This document shows positions 34,714 through 43,290 of a stretch of DNA of 64,000 bases, one piece after another. The stretch covers positions 29,645 to 93,644 of the forward strand of contig RAZJ01000009.1 of assembly GCA_003612625.1 (NCBI GenBank). Direction: 5' to 3'. The translations under genes were made by a program, and so were the position numbers. The notes under the pieces were generated by a model. It did not search any database. It was not told where the DNA came from and saw only the letters and a program-made list of their open reading frames with translations. How positions within the stretch are numbered: the first letter of the stretch is position 1; each line of letters begins with the position of its first letter. The stretch comes from a bacterium 1XD42-1. GTDB lineage: Bacteria > Bacillota > Clostridia > Oscillospirales > Ruminococcaceae.

Positions 34714-36051
34714 ATGAGCGTAAAATTGATCACCCGCTATGTAAAAGATTTTGTAGGGGAACATGAGTTAGCAGCGATTGAACCCCAGGTACAGGCAGCC
34801 CATAAACTGCTGATGGATCGCAACGGCCCCGGCAATGATTTTTTAGGGTGGGTCGATTTACCTGAAAATTATGATAAAGAGGAATTTGCACGGATTAAGG
34901 CTGCCGCAGCCCGGATTCAGGCGGATTGTGACGTATTGGTTGTTATCGGCATCGGCGGCAGTTATTTGGGAGCAAGGGCAGCTTTAGAGCTGCTGAAAAC
35001 CCCTTATTACAACAACCTGCCTAAAAAGACCCCTGACATTTATTTTGCAGGCAATTCCATCAGCCCGGATTCTTTAAATACCATTCTGAAGCTTTGCGAA
35101 GGAAAACGGGTTTGTGTCAATGTAATTTCAAAATCCGGTACAACAACAGAACCAGCTTTGGCATTCCGTGTTTTCCGTGAACTGCTGGAAGAACGGTATG
35201 GAAAAGACGGTGCAAAATCCCGTATTTATGCTACCACAGATAAGGCACGGGGCACATTGAAAGAGCTTTCTGACCGGGAAGGTTATGAAACCTTTGTGAT
35301 TGCAGATGACGTAGGCGGCCGGTATTCTGTCCTGACGGCTGTGGGCCTGCTGCCAATGGCAGTTGCAGGTATTGACATTGACGCTGTAATGAAAGGTGCT
35401 GCCGAAGCCCGGAAAGCTTTAGCCGTAGAAAAATTATGTGATAATGACTGTCTGAAATATGCAGCATTACGGAATATCCTTTACCGCAAAGGCAAACAAA
35501 TTGAATTGCTGGTGAGCTATGAGCCTGCCTTTACCATGATGAATGAATGGTTTAAGCAGCTTTATGGAGAAAGCGAAGGCAAAGATAATAAAGGCTTATT
35601 CCCTGCATCTGTTGTATGTTCTACCGATCTCCATTCTATGGGCCAGTACATTCAGGAAGGCCGCCGCTGCTTATTTGAAACTGTGGTTTCTTTCCAGAAG
35701 GCAGGAGAAGATTTCTTTGTAAAAGACGATCCGGAAAACCTGGACGGCCTGAACTTCCTTTCCAACCAGAATATGTCCATTGTCAATAAAAAAGCTATGG
35801 AAGGCACGATTTTAGCTCATACGGAAGGCGGCGTCCCGAATCTGGTATTGGAAGTTCCGGAAATCAATGAACATGAATTTGGCTGGCTGGTTTATTTCTT
35901 TGAAAAAGCCTGTGCGATCAGCGGCTATTTACTGGCAGTCAATCCTTTCAACCAGCCCGGCGTAGAAAGCTATAAAAAGAATATGTTTGCTTTATTAGGC
36001 AAGCCAGGCTATGAAGACAGAAAAGCAGAGTTGGAAGCTAAATTAAGCTAA
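34714..36051 (+). CDS. pgi: Glucose-6-phosphate isomerase
   Basis: 445 residues, the short form typical of Firmicutes. It interconverts glucose-6-phosphate and fructose-6-phosphate. Motifs: [35 protein letters not shown] (phosphate-binding), and [20 protein letters not shown] near residue 290. AAAGGATG lies before the ATG. It is the second sugar-phosphate gene after the PfkB kinase, with its own promoter. Confidence 0.97.
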   Translation: MSVKLITRYVKDFVGEHELAAIEPQVQAAHKLLMDRNGPGNDFLGWVDLPENYDKEEFARIKAAAARIQADCDVLVVIGIGGSYLGARAALELLKTPYYNNLPKKTPDIYFAGNSISPDSLNTILKLCEGKRVCVNVISKSGTTTEPALAFRVFRELLEERYGKDGAKSRIYATTDKARGTLKELSDREGYETFVIADDVGGRYSVLTAVGLLPMAVAGIDIDAVMKGAAEARKALAVEKLCDNDCLKYAALRNILYRKGKQIELLVSYEPAFTMMNEWFKQLYGESEGKDNKGLFPASVVCSTDLHSMGQYIQEGRRCLFETVVSFQKAGEDFFVKDDPENLDGLNFLSNQNMSIVNKKAMEGTILAHTEGGVPNLVLEVPEINEHEFGWLVYFFEKACAISGYLLAVNPFNQPGVESYKKNMFALLGKPGYEDRKAELEAKLS

Positions 36052-36099
36052 ATCCCTGAAAGGATTTGTTTAAGAATATAAGATTTGGAGGAGAAACCC

Positions 36100-36510
36100 A
36101 TGATTAAGCTGATTGTAGGCCATAAAGGTTCCGGAAAAACAAAAGCTCTGATCCAAATGGCAACTGATGCAGTGGAAACTTCGAAAGGCAATGTGGTATG
36201 TGTAGAAAAAGGTGATACGTTAAAATTCGATCTGACCCACCGGGTTCGTCTGATTGATATTGATGATTACAGCATTAGTGGCTTTGATGCCTGTTATGGC
36301 TTCTATGCCGGGCTGTTTGCCGGAAACTATGATATTACAGAAGTCTTTGTAGATGGTATCTTCAAGGTTGGCGGCAAAGATTTTGTAGCTTTTGGCGTAT
36401 TCATTGAAAAACTGGCAAAGCTGCTGGAAACCAACGGAGCCACAATGACCCTTACTGTTTCCTGTGAAAAGGAAGATCTTCCTGCTGGAATTCATAAATA
36501 TATCATCTGA
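36100..36510 (+). CDS. Small P-loop protein of unknown function
   Basis: 136 residues from the ATG at 36100, with GGAGGAG nine bases upstream (the in-frame TTG at 36085 contains that site). Walker A is VGHKGSGKTKALIQ near residue 5. VFVDGIFKV near 85 may be a Walker B-like strand. No family-defining domain beyond the P-loop fold is recognised. It lies 48 bases after pgi and could be co-transcribed. It may be a nucleotide-dependent regulatory protein; no function is assigned. Confidence 0.75.
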   Translation: MIKLIVGHKGSGKTKALIQMATDAVETSKGNVVCVEKGDTLKFDLTHRVRLIDIDDYSISGFDACYGFYAGLFAGNYDITEVFVDGIFKVGGKDFVAFGVFIEKLAKLLETNGATMTLTVSCEKEDLPAGIHKYII

Positions 36511-36571
36511 TCCGCCTGTAATTTCATGCGGTATTTCTGATGAAATTTATACTTTGAAAGGGGAAGAACCG

Positions 36572-36865
36572 ATGCATTTCAAAAACATTGCCATTTCTTT
36601 GGCAGCGGTATCGTTGCTGGCAATGAATGGCGCTGTTGCATTTGCCCACGGCGGCCATCATTATTATACAAACTATACCAGCTATCAGGCACAGCCTGCC
36701 TACTACAATTGCCCTTATGACGATTGTACAGAAGCTGGAACTCATTTGCACGGGAATGATGGATGCTATTATTATGGCCATTATGCCAATGATGGTCATG
36801 CCCATTGTGCAGCTCCCAGCTATGGTTATGGCTACGGCTGCGGCGGCGGATGCCACCACTGGTAA
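36572..36865 (+). CDS. Secreted His/Cys/Tyr-rich small protein
   Basis: 97 residues. The signal peptide (about 1-25) ends in AVAFA. The mature part of about 72 residues has ten His (26, 29, 30, 58, 60, 70, 76, 78, 95, 96), six Cys (47, 52, 65, 79, 90, 94) and many Tyr and Gly; it ends CGGGCHHW. Composition suggests binding of transition metals (zinc, copper, nickel or cobalt) outside the cell. AAAGGGGAAG lies before the ATG. It has no lipobox and no cell-wall anchor. I do not recognise a named family; the metal role is inference from residues. Confidence 0.8.
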   Translation: MHFKNIAISLAAVSLLAMNGAVAFAHGGHHYYTNYTSYQAQPAYYNCPYDDCTEAGTHLHGNDGCYYYGHYANDGHAHCAAPSYGYGYGCGGGCHHW

Positions 36866-36887
36866 GGAACGGCTGAAAATCGTAAAA

Positions 36888-36922
36888 AAATTCCCTGCCT
36901 TCTTTAGGCAGGGAATTTTTTT
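36888..36922. terminator. Bidirectional terminator
   Basis: A 12-bp perfect stem AAATTCCCTGCC/GGCAGGGAATTT with a seven-base loop and T-runs on both strands, between the His-rich protein gene and the convergent DHHW gene. Confidence 0.9.
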
Positions 36923-36930
36923 ATCTTGCT

Positions 36931-38043
36931 TTATCCTTTTTGTACAGCCGTTGGAGCCGCAAACCGGCTTAAAGCAGCTAACTGTTCCCCGCTGACAAAA
37001 CGGTCAACGGAATAGGCAAATAAAATCTGGCTGTAATCCCAGGGATTTAATTTTGTCAGCAGTTCCGGTGCAACCTGTGCTGTTTCTACAAAAGTAACAC
37101 GGCTGTAATGAACCAGGAGAAAAGGAAGATAACTCTGTACCGTATGATCCCCAAAAATTAAAAGCTGCCGGTTATACTGGGAATTTTCTACTTGAATATC
37201 AATGATCGGGGAAACACCACCCAAAACTACATCCATGCTGTCCCCTAACTGCTGGCGGTATTCCGGATAGAGGGTATAATAACGGCGGATGGAATCACGG
37301 TTGTCATGGTGGGTCATAATATAACCCCGCCTGCCCCGGGCAAAATGATAAAGGGAAACCCGGTCGGCTGGTACAGCATTATAAGGAGCTAAATCATATA
37401 AATCTCCATAATAATTAAAATCAATATGTTCCACATCAAATTGATCAATTCCCCGGACCTGGGGCAGGCCCAGTTTTTTTGCAGCCGTTGTGTAAATATA
37501 ATATCCCCCCATCCCTGTGGGAGCATTGTCTGTGCGGTAATAAATATATTCACTTTGATGGTTAAATAAAGCCGGATAAACGTCAATAACCGTTAAATTC
37601 CCAGCCATACGCCGGTATATCCGGTCAATTAAAGCCCGCTGATCATAAAGAGGCGCAAAATTATTATAAGGGACTTTGCTTTGCTGGATGCCGCTGGCAG
37701 TTGGGATCAGCATTAAATAAACAGGCCGTTCAAAACGTAAGGAAAGTTCAATCACTTGGGTTGCATTGCTGTCAATAACATCCTGGCCCGCAGTCTGGAC
37801 ATTTAACATCAGCATATCTTCCGCAATAAAAACTCCATTTTGTTCCTTGCTGCCGCCAATATAATTTAAGCCAGTCCGCAAACGATCCCAAAAAGCGTTG
37901 GCAGGGAAATGCTCTGCAAAAGCTTCTTCTAATTTTTTCTGCTCCGGAAAAAGGATTTCCCAAAAGCCCCCCGTGAAAAAGAGCCATAAAGGAATCACTG
38001 CAACCATAACAAGGAATAACATGCCGGTTAATTTTTTATACAT
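36931..38043 (-). CDS. DHHW/AlgX-like protein lacking its catalytic residues
   Basis: 370 residues with an N-terminal membrane anchor (about 5-25) and an extracytoplasmic SGNH-like domain. In active DHHW proteins, which pass acyl groups from an MBOAT partner to a wall polymer, the motifs are GDS (nucleophile) and DHHW. Here the aligned positions read GDH (Asp299-His300, in IFGDHTVQSYLPFLL) and DNAP (172-175, in YYRTDNAPTGMGGYY). The surrounding sequence is conserved and the frame is intact. It is the last gene of the operon, 16 bases after the MBOAT gene. Family placement is good; the loss of catalysis is read from motif alignment by eye. Confidence 0.82.
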   Translation of the reverse strand: MYKKLTGMLFLVMVAVIPLWLFFTGGFWEILFPEQKKLEEAFAEHFPANAFWDRLRTGLNYIGGSKEQNGVFIAEDMLMLNVQTAGQDVIDSNATQVIELSLRFERPVYLMLIPTASGIQQSKVPYNNFAPLYDQRALIDRIYRRMAGNLTVIDVYPALFNHQSEYIYYRTDNAPTGMGGYYIYTTAAKKLGLPQVRGIDQFDVEHIDFNYYGDLYDLAPYNAVPADRVSLYHFARGRRGYIMTHHDNRDSIRRYYTLYPEYRQQLGDSMDVVLGGVSPIIDIQVENSQYNRQLLIFGDHTVQSYLPFLLVHYSRVTFVETAQVAPELLTKLNPWDYSQILFAYSVDRFVSGEQLAALSRFAAPTAVQKG

Positions 38044-38059
38044 AGGCTCAGTTTCACCT

Positions 38060-39373
38060 CTATAATAGATAAGCAGTAACGGAAGTCAGAAGCAGAAAAT
38101 TCAGTAAAATTTCCCCAATAGCGGCGGGGCCAGGGAAAATACGTTTCACCAAAAGAGCCGCTTTCCGGGGCAGGCCCAAAGCAAACAGACAGCATAATAT
38201 CAGAACAAGGTAATTGGAAACCAACAAATAGATAGAACGGTCATCCATGCCAGAGGCGCCGCGGAATAAGATCCGCAGATAAGAGAAGGATTCGGAAAGA
38301 TTATCTCCGGCCCAAAATACCATAGAAAACTGTATTACAAAAGCACAATATAGCCACTGGAAAAAGGATGCAATATTTTTCCATCCCCGGGGCAGTAAAT
38401 AACCTTCTATCATGACGAAAAGGGATAAAAAGATCCCCCACAGTAAAATATTAGGCCGCAGGCCGAACCAGGAAGCCATACATACACTTAGTATTAAAAT
38501 ATTACATACCATGGAAGGGCTGCCGCCTTTAGCGCCTCCTAAGGGCATATAAACATGGCGGCGGATAAAACGGTTGACCGTAGCATTGAACCGGCCAAAA
38601 AACTCATTGATGCTTTGGGAAAGGAACGGATCATTAAAGTTTTCAGCAATCCGGAACCCGAACATTAAAGCCAGCCCTTCTGCCATCTGGCAGAAGCCCC
38701 ATAAAGTAAAATATAAAGCAAAAGATAAGGATACCAGCATACTCCAGATGCCCAGCAGGGAAACCTCATATTTCGGAATCTCGTGTAAGGACTGGAATAA
38801 AACAGCCATGCTGTCCCCTAAAATTACTTTTTTAAAAAGCCCTAACAAGAAAAGGCTGCCGCCTTCCCCGATATTGTTTAAAGTGACCCGCAAAGAAAAA
38901 AACTGGGGAACCATACGGCCATAATATACAATAGGCCCGGCTGGCAGCTTGGGAAAAAACGCGCTCATCAATAAGACGCGGGAAGGATCTTTTCCCCATA
39001 TAGCGAAACCATGGTAACAGTCCAGTACATATCCCAGGGACGTCAGGCAGTAAACCCCTAATCCCAAAGGAATATGGCTGGGGGCAAAAATATGGTATCC
39101 AAGAAAAATCCCGATATTTTTCACCACAGCGCAGGCGACAAAAGCCTGCCGCAATTTGGCATTGCGGCTGCCTAACAGCCTGCCCGCCAGCATCCAGTCG
39201 GAAAGCAGAACAAAAACCATCAGCCCAAGGCCCATCCAGCCTTCCGTCCCGTAATAGAATACAAAAGAAAGGAAAAGAAGGGCTTTTGGCCGCAGGCCAA
39301 GGGGACAGGCCCAATAAACCAGTAAAGATAATGGCAGGAACAAATAAAGGAAACTAAGGCTGCAAAGGCCCAA
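38060..39373 (-). CDS. MBOAT-family (AlgI-like) membrane protein lacking the catalytic histidines
   Basis: 437 residues, about 10 membrane helices, with the family segment HVYMPLGGAKGG near 273. In AlgI/DltB-like enzymes two His lie in WRRWHISLS and GLWHGA. Here the aligned regions read FFGRFNATV (Asn263) and SWFGLRPN (Phe303), so both are replaced. A TTG start at 39373 is used, seven bases after GGGG and close behind the preceding stop. Its partner DHHW-type protein is similarly altered. A structural, transport or regulatory role is possible; O-acyl transfer is not expected by the usual mechanism. Confidence 0.85.
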   Translation of the reverse strand: MGLCSLSFLYLFLPLSLLVYWACPLGLRPKALLFLSFVFYYGTEGWMGLGLMVFVLLSDWMLAGRLLGSRNAKLRQAFVACAVVKNIGIFLGYHIFAPSHIPLGLGVYCLTSLGYVLDCYHGFAIWGKDPSRVLLMSAFFPKLPAGPIVYYGRMVPQFFSLRVTLNNIGEGGSLFLLGLFKKVILGDSMAVLFQSLHEIPKYEVSLLGIWSMLVSLSFALYFTLWGFCQMAEGLALMFGFRIAENFNDPFLSQSINEFFGRFNATVNRFIRRHVYMPLGGAKGGSPSMVCNILILSVCMASWFGLRPNILLWGIFLSLFVMIEGYLLPRGWKNIASFFQWLYCAFVIQFSMVFWAGDNLSESFSYLRILFRGASGMDDRSIYLLVSNYLVLILCCLFALGLPRKAALLVKRIFPGPAAIGEILLNFLLLTSVTAYLL

Positions 39374-39377
39374 TCGA

Positions 39378-39974
39378 TCACCCCTGTTCTGTCAATGTCT
39401 GGACAAACTGAAAAAAATCTTCCCGGCTGTACAAGGCATTGATGGTCCGCAATAAAGCCTTTGGCCCCATATGGCTGGGCAGGCCCAGTGCTTTTAATAA
39501 AGCGGCCCGCAAAGCACGGCTGTTTTCCCCGCCGGATAACCCCAGTTCCATTAAATCAGCATTGGTAACCGGATAGGCCGGGGGCAAAGGTGCTTCCTGC
39601 TGATCCAATCCGGCCCGGATAAAGGCTTCTAAAAGGATTTTATCGGGTATGCCTTCCACACCTAATAAGCCTTCTGCTCCGGGTTTTGGCTTCCGCCGTT
39701 CCTTCCCCGGCATATCCGGGATATAGACATGAGTCACTTGCTCAGGAGGGACAGCGCCTGCAATATGGCGCCGGATACGGAATCCGGCATGATCGGAATC
39801 GGTTAAAATAACAATCCCATCCCGTGCGGCTAAAGCACGTATCATTTGTAATTTTGCCCGGTCCCGAAAAATATCAAAGCCATCTGTTGTAATAATATTG
39901 GCGTCTATAAAAGCTGCAAGGCGGGCTTTATCATATTTTCCCTCTACAATAACCGTTTGACGCAGATGTAACAT
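39378..39974 (-). CDS. TOPRIM-DUF4093 protein, RNase M5-like
   Basis: 198 residues. The TOPRIM domain (about 1-95) has the acidic Glu11 in VIVEGKYDKARL and the Asp pair in LTDSDHAGFRIRRH. A DUF4093 C-terminal part follows (GAEGLLGVEGIPDKILLEAF). This is the layout of RnmV, which matures 5S rRNA. It lies between holA and the MBOAT gene rather than beside ksgA, where rnmV usually sits, so a paralogous role is possible. Confidence 0.75.
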   Translation of the reverse strand: MLHLRQTVIVEGKYDKARLAAFIDANIITTDGFDIFRDRAKLQMIRALAARDGIVILTDSDHAGFRIRRHIAGAVPPEQVTHVYIPDMPGKERRKPKPGAEGLLGVEGIPDKILLEAFIRAGLDQQEAPLPPAYPVTNADLMELGLSGGENSRALRAALLKALGLPSHMGPKALLRTINALYSREDFFQFVQTLTEQG

Positions 39975-39996
39975 AAATCCCCCTTAAGATCTGTCT

Positions 39997-41031
39997 TCAA
40001 CAGTTCCCCAATAAAGAAAATAATCGGGCCACCCCGTATTCCAATACAGCGCGGTCATTGGCTCCGGTACTTTTTAACCGCAGATCCGTTTCTGTTAAAG
40101 CTTTTAACATTTTGCCTAACTGGACAGGGGAAAACCGGCCGCTGTCACTCATGGCATTTTTTAAAACAAATTCCCTGTTTTTTGCATAGCCCAATTCCGG
40201 CGCAGCCCTGGCAACCGGAATATTGGCCTGCCGGATACAATAGCCCCGGTATAAGTCTACAAAAGCATTGGAGAGTACAGCTAAGATTTTAGCCGCAGGT
40301 TCCCGCTGCTGGCAAAGCTGGTCTATCAGATCCATTGCCTGGGTAAAATTCCCCCGCAGAATCGCTCTGGACAGATCAAACACCTTTGCCTGTAAAATCG
40401 CACAGGCAATTTCATCAATCTGTTCCTTTGTAATAGAACCTTCCCCCGCATAGGCGCAAAGCTTATCTGTTTCAGAAGCTAACAACTGCAAATCATCACC
40501 ACAGCGGTCCATTAAATAGGCGGCACAAGTGCTGGATAATTCACAGCCGTTTTTCTGGGCCCGGCTCCGCAAAAACCGTAATGTATCGGAACGGCTCCGG
40601 GCATCTAAGGAAATAATGCCTCCTGCTTTATCACAGGCTTTCACAAAAGCATTAGTTTTTTCTTTTTTCCCCTCTGTATTCCGCAGTGTAATAATAATAC
40701 AAGTGGTAGCAGGGGGCTCTTCCAAAATAGCACACAATTCTTTCAGCAGGCCGCTGTCAAATTGATCGGGCTGGGCGTCCAAAGTGACACATTGCCCCTC
40801 AGAAAGAAAGGGCAGCGCTTCTACCGCGTCATAAAAAGCCTGTAAATCAAACTTTGCCCCGTCAAAACGGTGGAGGCTGAAATCATTTGCATTGGAACCC
40901 ACGGCTTTTTTGATAAGCTGATCCCGGTAACGGGAAAGTAAAAAAGGCTGGCTGCCCATGAGTAAATAAACCCGCAGTAATTCAGGGCCTTTTACATGTT
41001 TGGCAAAATCACTTTCTAATTTAAACTTCAT
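39997..41031 (-). CDS. holA: DNA polymerase III delta subunit
   Basis: 344 residues from ATG 41031, chosen because AAGGAGG lies upstream (inside the end of comEC) and the product then begins MKFKLES. Clamp-loader delta with LLMGSQPFLLSRYRDQLI near residue 25 and the family helix CAAYLMDRCGDDLQLLASET. It loads the sliding clamp at replication forks. It overlaps comEC by 11 bases; the comEC-holA order is widely conserved in Firmicutes. Confidence 0.92.
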   Translation of the reverse strand: MKFKLESDFAKHVKGPELLRVYLLMGSQPFLLSRYRDQLIKKAVGSNANDFSLHRFDGAKFDLQAFYDAVEALPFLSEGQCVTLDAQPDQFDSGLLKELCAILEEPPATTCIIITLRNTEGKKEKTNAFVKACDKAGGIISLDARSRSDTLRFLRSRAQKNGCELSSTCAAYLMDRCGDDLQLLASETDKLCAYAGEGSITKEQIDEIACAILQAKVFDLSRAILRGNFTQAMDLIDQLCQQREPAAKILAVLSNAFVDLYRGYCIRQANIPVARAAPELGYAKNREFVLKNAMSDSGRFSPVQLGKMLKALTETDLRLKSTGANDRAVLEYGVARLFSLLGNC

Positions 41032-42985
41032 TTGATTCCTCCTTGGGCATGGGCAGAAAAAGTTGTGTACATCCATAATAACGGCTGTTTTGCGTCACAG
41101 GCTGTTCCGGGGCGGCAATGATTTCATTGCGCCCGTTAATCAAGATATGGGCATCAACAGAAACCATATCAAAAGTTTTCACCAGTTCCAGCCCATTTAT
41201 TTTCATGCGTATCGAATCATTTTCCTGCTCCAAAAGCATATGGCCAAAAACCATTCCCTGAAACCCGTTACAGGTATCCAATGGGATAACCTGCAATGGA
41301 GGAAAATCGTCAGCCAGCGGCAGGAAAGCTTCCCCAGGGGTAGTTTCCGGCAAAAACAGGGAAAGTTCTTTTACCTGTAAGCCTTTCATAAGGGCGGCAA
41401 GGCGTTCAGATTCTTTTTCCTGTTCCGGGCTGCCAATCAGTACAGCCTGTTCCCGGTGGATCAGCAGGACGCTGTCCCCGTACTGCGGCGCGCAAATGAT
41501 AACAGGATGGCCCCAGAAAATCAAATGCAGGCAGGAAACTGCCGCTATTGTACAGGCTGACCATTCCGCGGCCCATAAAAAATGGTTCCATTTCGCCCCA
41601 AGATACCATAAAAGCAGAAATAAACCAATGCTTCCGGCCAGCCAGATAATAACATAGTCATTTTGAATGGGAACCGAAAAACCGGTCAGACTGGCAATCC
41701 AGGTGATCAAACGGGCAGACAGACCAGCCCCTAGGGCTGCAAGGCGGCATAAAGATGAAAGCATGGGAATCAGGCTTAAAACAACAGTAACGATCCCCAA
41801 AGCCAGCATCAAAGAGGCTGGTAAAGAGGCCAGCAGATTGGAAACAGGCGTCAAAAGGGCTAACTGGCCAAACTGCCAGCAGACAAGGGGAACGGTAAGG
41901 ATCTGGGCGGACAAAGTCACGCAAAACATGGAAAATAAGGAAAATAGCCGGGGATGTTCTTCCCGCAGGCGTTCCCCGAAAGCACCTGCCATAGGTTCTG
42001 CAAAAGCAGAGATTCCCATTGTAGCAAGATAAGAAAGCTGTAAAGAAAGGCTGAAAACGCTGTAAGGGTTAAAAAGCAAAATAATAATAACAGAAATCCC
42101 TAAAGAATTTAAGGAATCCGCATCCCGTCCCAGCAGAAGCGCCAGCCGGTGAAGAAACAGCATCAAAGCGGCCCGGAAGATAGAAGGAGAAAGGCCGGTC
42201 ATAACGGCAAACGAAACAGCCAGCCCAATTTCCAAACACAAGCGGCTGTTCCGTGGAAGCCAGCTTTGCTGCAAGCATAAACCAAATAAAGACAGCAATA
42301 CAGAAAGATGGAGTCCGGAAACCGATAATAAATGGGATAAACCGGCTTCTGTATAAATCTGGCGCAGGCGATCCGGCAGGGTGCCAGTCCTTCCTAAAAG
42401 GACAGCGGACAAAAGCGCGCCATCTTCTTTCGGCAGCATCCGCTGTAAATTTCCAGCCATTTTGCTCCGGAGCAAAGAGAGGCGGGTTTCCAGTGTGGAA
42501 GCGTGGCCCAGCAGCCGGGAAGCTCCTCCGAAAGCCGTAAAATCCAAATCCTGGGCCATCCATGAAATTTCGCCGAACCCTTCCAGCTTTAAGGAGTATT
42601 CTACCACATCCCCTATGGATTCTTCAACCCCTGTTCTGGAATAGACGCGGAGCCGCGCATTTTTTAATCCGGCAGGATTCTCCTGGTTCAAACGGAGAAT
42701 AAAAGAACGGCCGGATAAATCCAGATCCGTTACAACACCATGAACAAGCTGTGTAGTCCCATTGTACTGCCTTCTGTCAGGCATCCCTGACTGTGCGCAA
42801 ATCAGAACCAGGGCGCAAAAGAAAACGGCTGCCGCTGCGGAACGCATCCACAACGGCAGCCGTTTGTATGCCAACAAAAACAGCAGGGCGATCCCGCCAA
42901 TGACTATGGCTGGCCATCCACAGCCCAGAACCGCCAGGGAAGCAAGCATCCACGCGATTCCCGCAATATGAAAAACGCGGTTCAC
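41021..42985 (-). CDS. comEC: ComEC/Rec2-type DNA channel protein with degenerate C-terminal domain
   Basis: 654 residues. N-terminal membrane segments and an OB-like DUF4131 region (about 1-160) precede the competence domain (LLSAVLLGRTGTLPDRL, TEAGLSHLLSVSGLHLSVLL), with about 8-10 helices. ComEC carries single-stranded DNA across the membrane during transformation. Its C-terminal beta-lactamase-like nuclease domain normally has an HxHxDH metal site. Here the region from about 490 keeps only QYGDSVLLI and lacks any such motif. GTG start, overlapping the upstream small gene by four bases. Confidence 0.92.
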   Translation of the reverse strand: MNRVFHIAGIAWMLASLAVLGCGWPAIVIGGIALLFLLAYKRLPLWMRSAAAAVFFCALVLICAQSGMPDRRQYNGTTQLVHGVVTDLDLSGRSFILRLNQENPAGLKNARLRVYSRTGVEESIGDVVEYSLKLEGFGEISWMAQDLDFTAFGGASRLLGHASTLETRLSLLRSKMAGNLQRMLPKEDGALLSAVLLGRTGTLPDRLRQIYTEAGLSHLLSVSGLHLSVLLSLFGLCLQQSWLPRNSRLCLEIGLAVSFAVMTGLSPSIFRAALMLFLHRLALLLGRDADSLNSLGISVIIILLFNPYSVFSLSLQLSYLATMGISAFAEPMAGAFGERLREEHPRLFSLFSMFCVTLSAQILTVPLVCWQFGQLALLTPVSNLLASLPASLMLALGIVTVVLSLIPMLSSLCRLAALGAGLSARLITWIASLTGFSVPIQNDYVIIWLAGSIGLFLLLWYLGAKWNHFLWAAEWSACTIAAVSCLHLIFWGHPVIICAPQYGDSVLLIHREQAVLIGSPEQEKESERLAALMKGLQVKELSLFLPETTPGEAFLPLADDFPPLQVIPLDTCNGFQGMVFGHMLLEQENDSIRMKINGLELVKTFDMVSVDAHILINGRNEIIAAPEQPVTQNSRYYGCTQLFLPMPKEESNEV

Positions 42986-43161
42986 TGCTTGTCCTTCTCG
43001 ACATCGACCTGGATAACCCCGTTTGCCTGTTCAAATTGTTCGACGATTTTACGAACCATCATCAATAGTTGACTATTCGCCGAACGTCCACTATAACGGC
43101 TGACATAGTGGAATTTTGCTAGGAGTTCATCGTCGATCCGCAGTGTAAAATTGCGTAGCAT
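42982..43161 (-). CDS. Arc/CopG-type ribbon-helix-helix DNA-binding protein
   Basis: 59 residues. The opening LRNFTLRIDDELLAKFHYVS is the beta-strand and first helix of an Arc-like ribbon-helix-helix, and GRSANSQLLMMVRKIVEQFE is the second helix. GGGAGGG precedes the ATG. Its TGA overlaps the comEC GTG in GTGA, so the two are translationally coupled. Codon use (many GTC, ATC, CTA, CGT) differs from the neighbours. It may repress its own operon; no matching toxin is adjacent. Confidence 0.85.
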   Translation of the reverse strand: MLRNFTLRIDDELLAKFHYVSRYSGRSANSQLLMMVRKIVEQFEQANGVIQVDVEKDKQ

Positions 43162-43290
43162 AGCACTTCCCTCCCATATGAAATCATACTGGCCTTATAA
43201 AAACAAATTTTTTCGACAGCTCCTAATTTTAATCATCACTATTATACAACATTTTTTGACCTGCAAATGCAAAACGGGGCCGGAACAATG

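Noticed and set aside
36627..36995. A 122-codon frame overlapping the His-rich protein gene
   Set aside because: It reads across the bidirectional terminator and lacks a ribosome site, whereas the alternative frame has a signal peptide and AAAGGGGAAG upstream.
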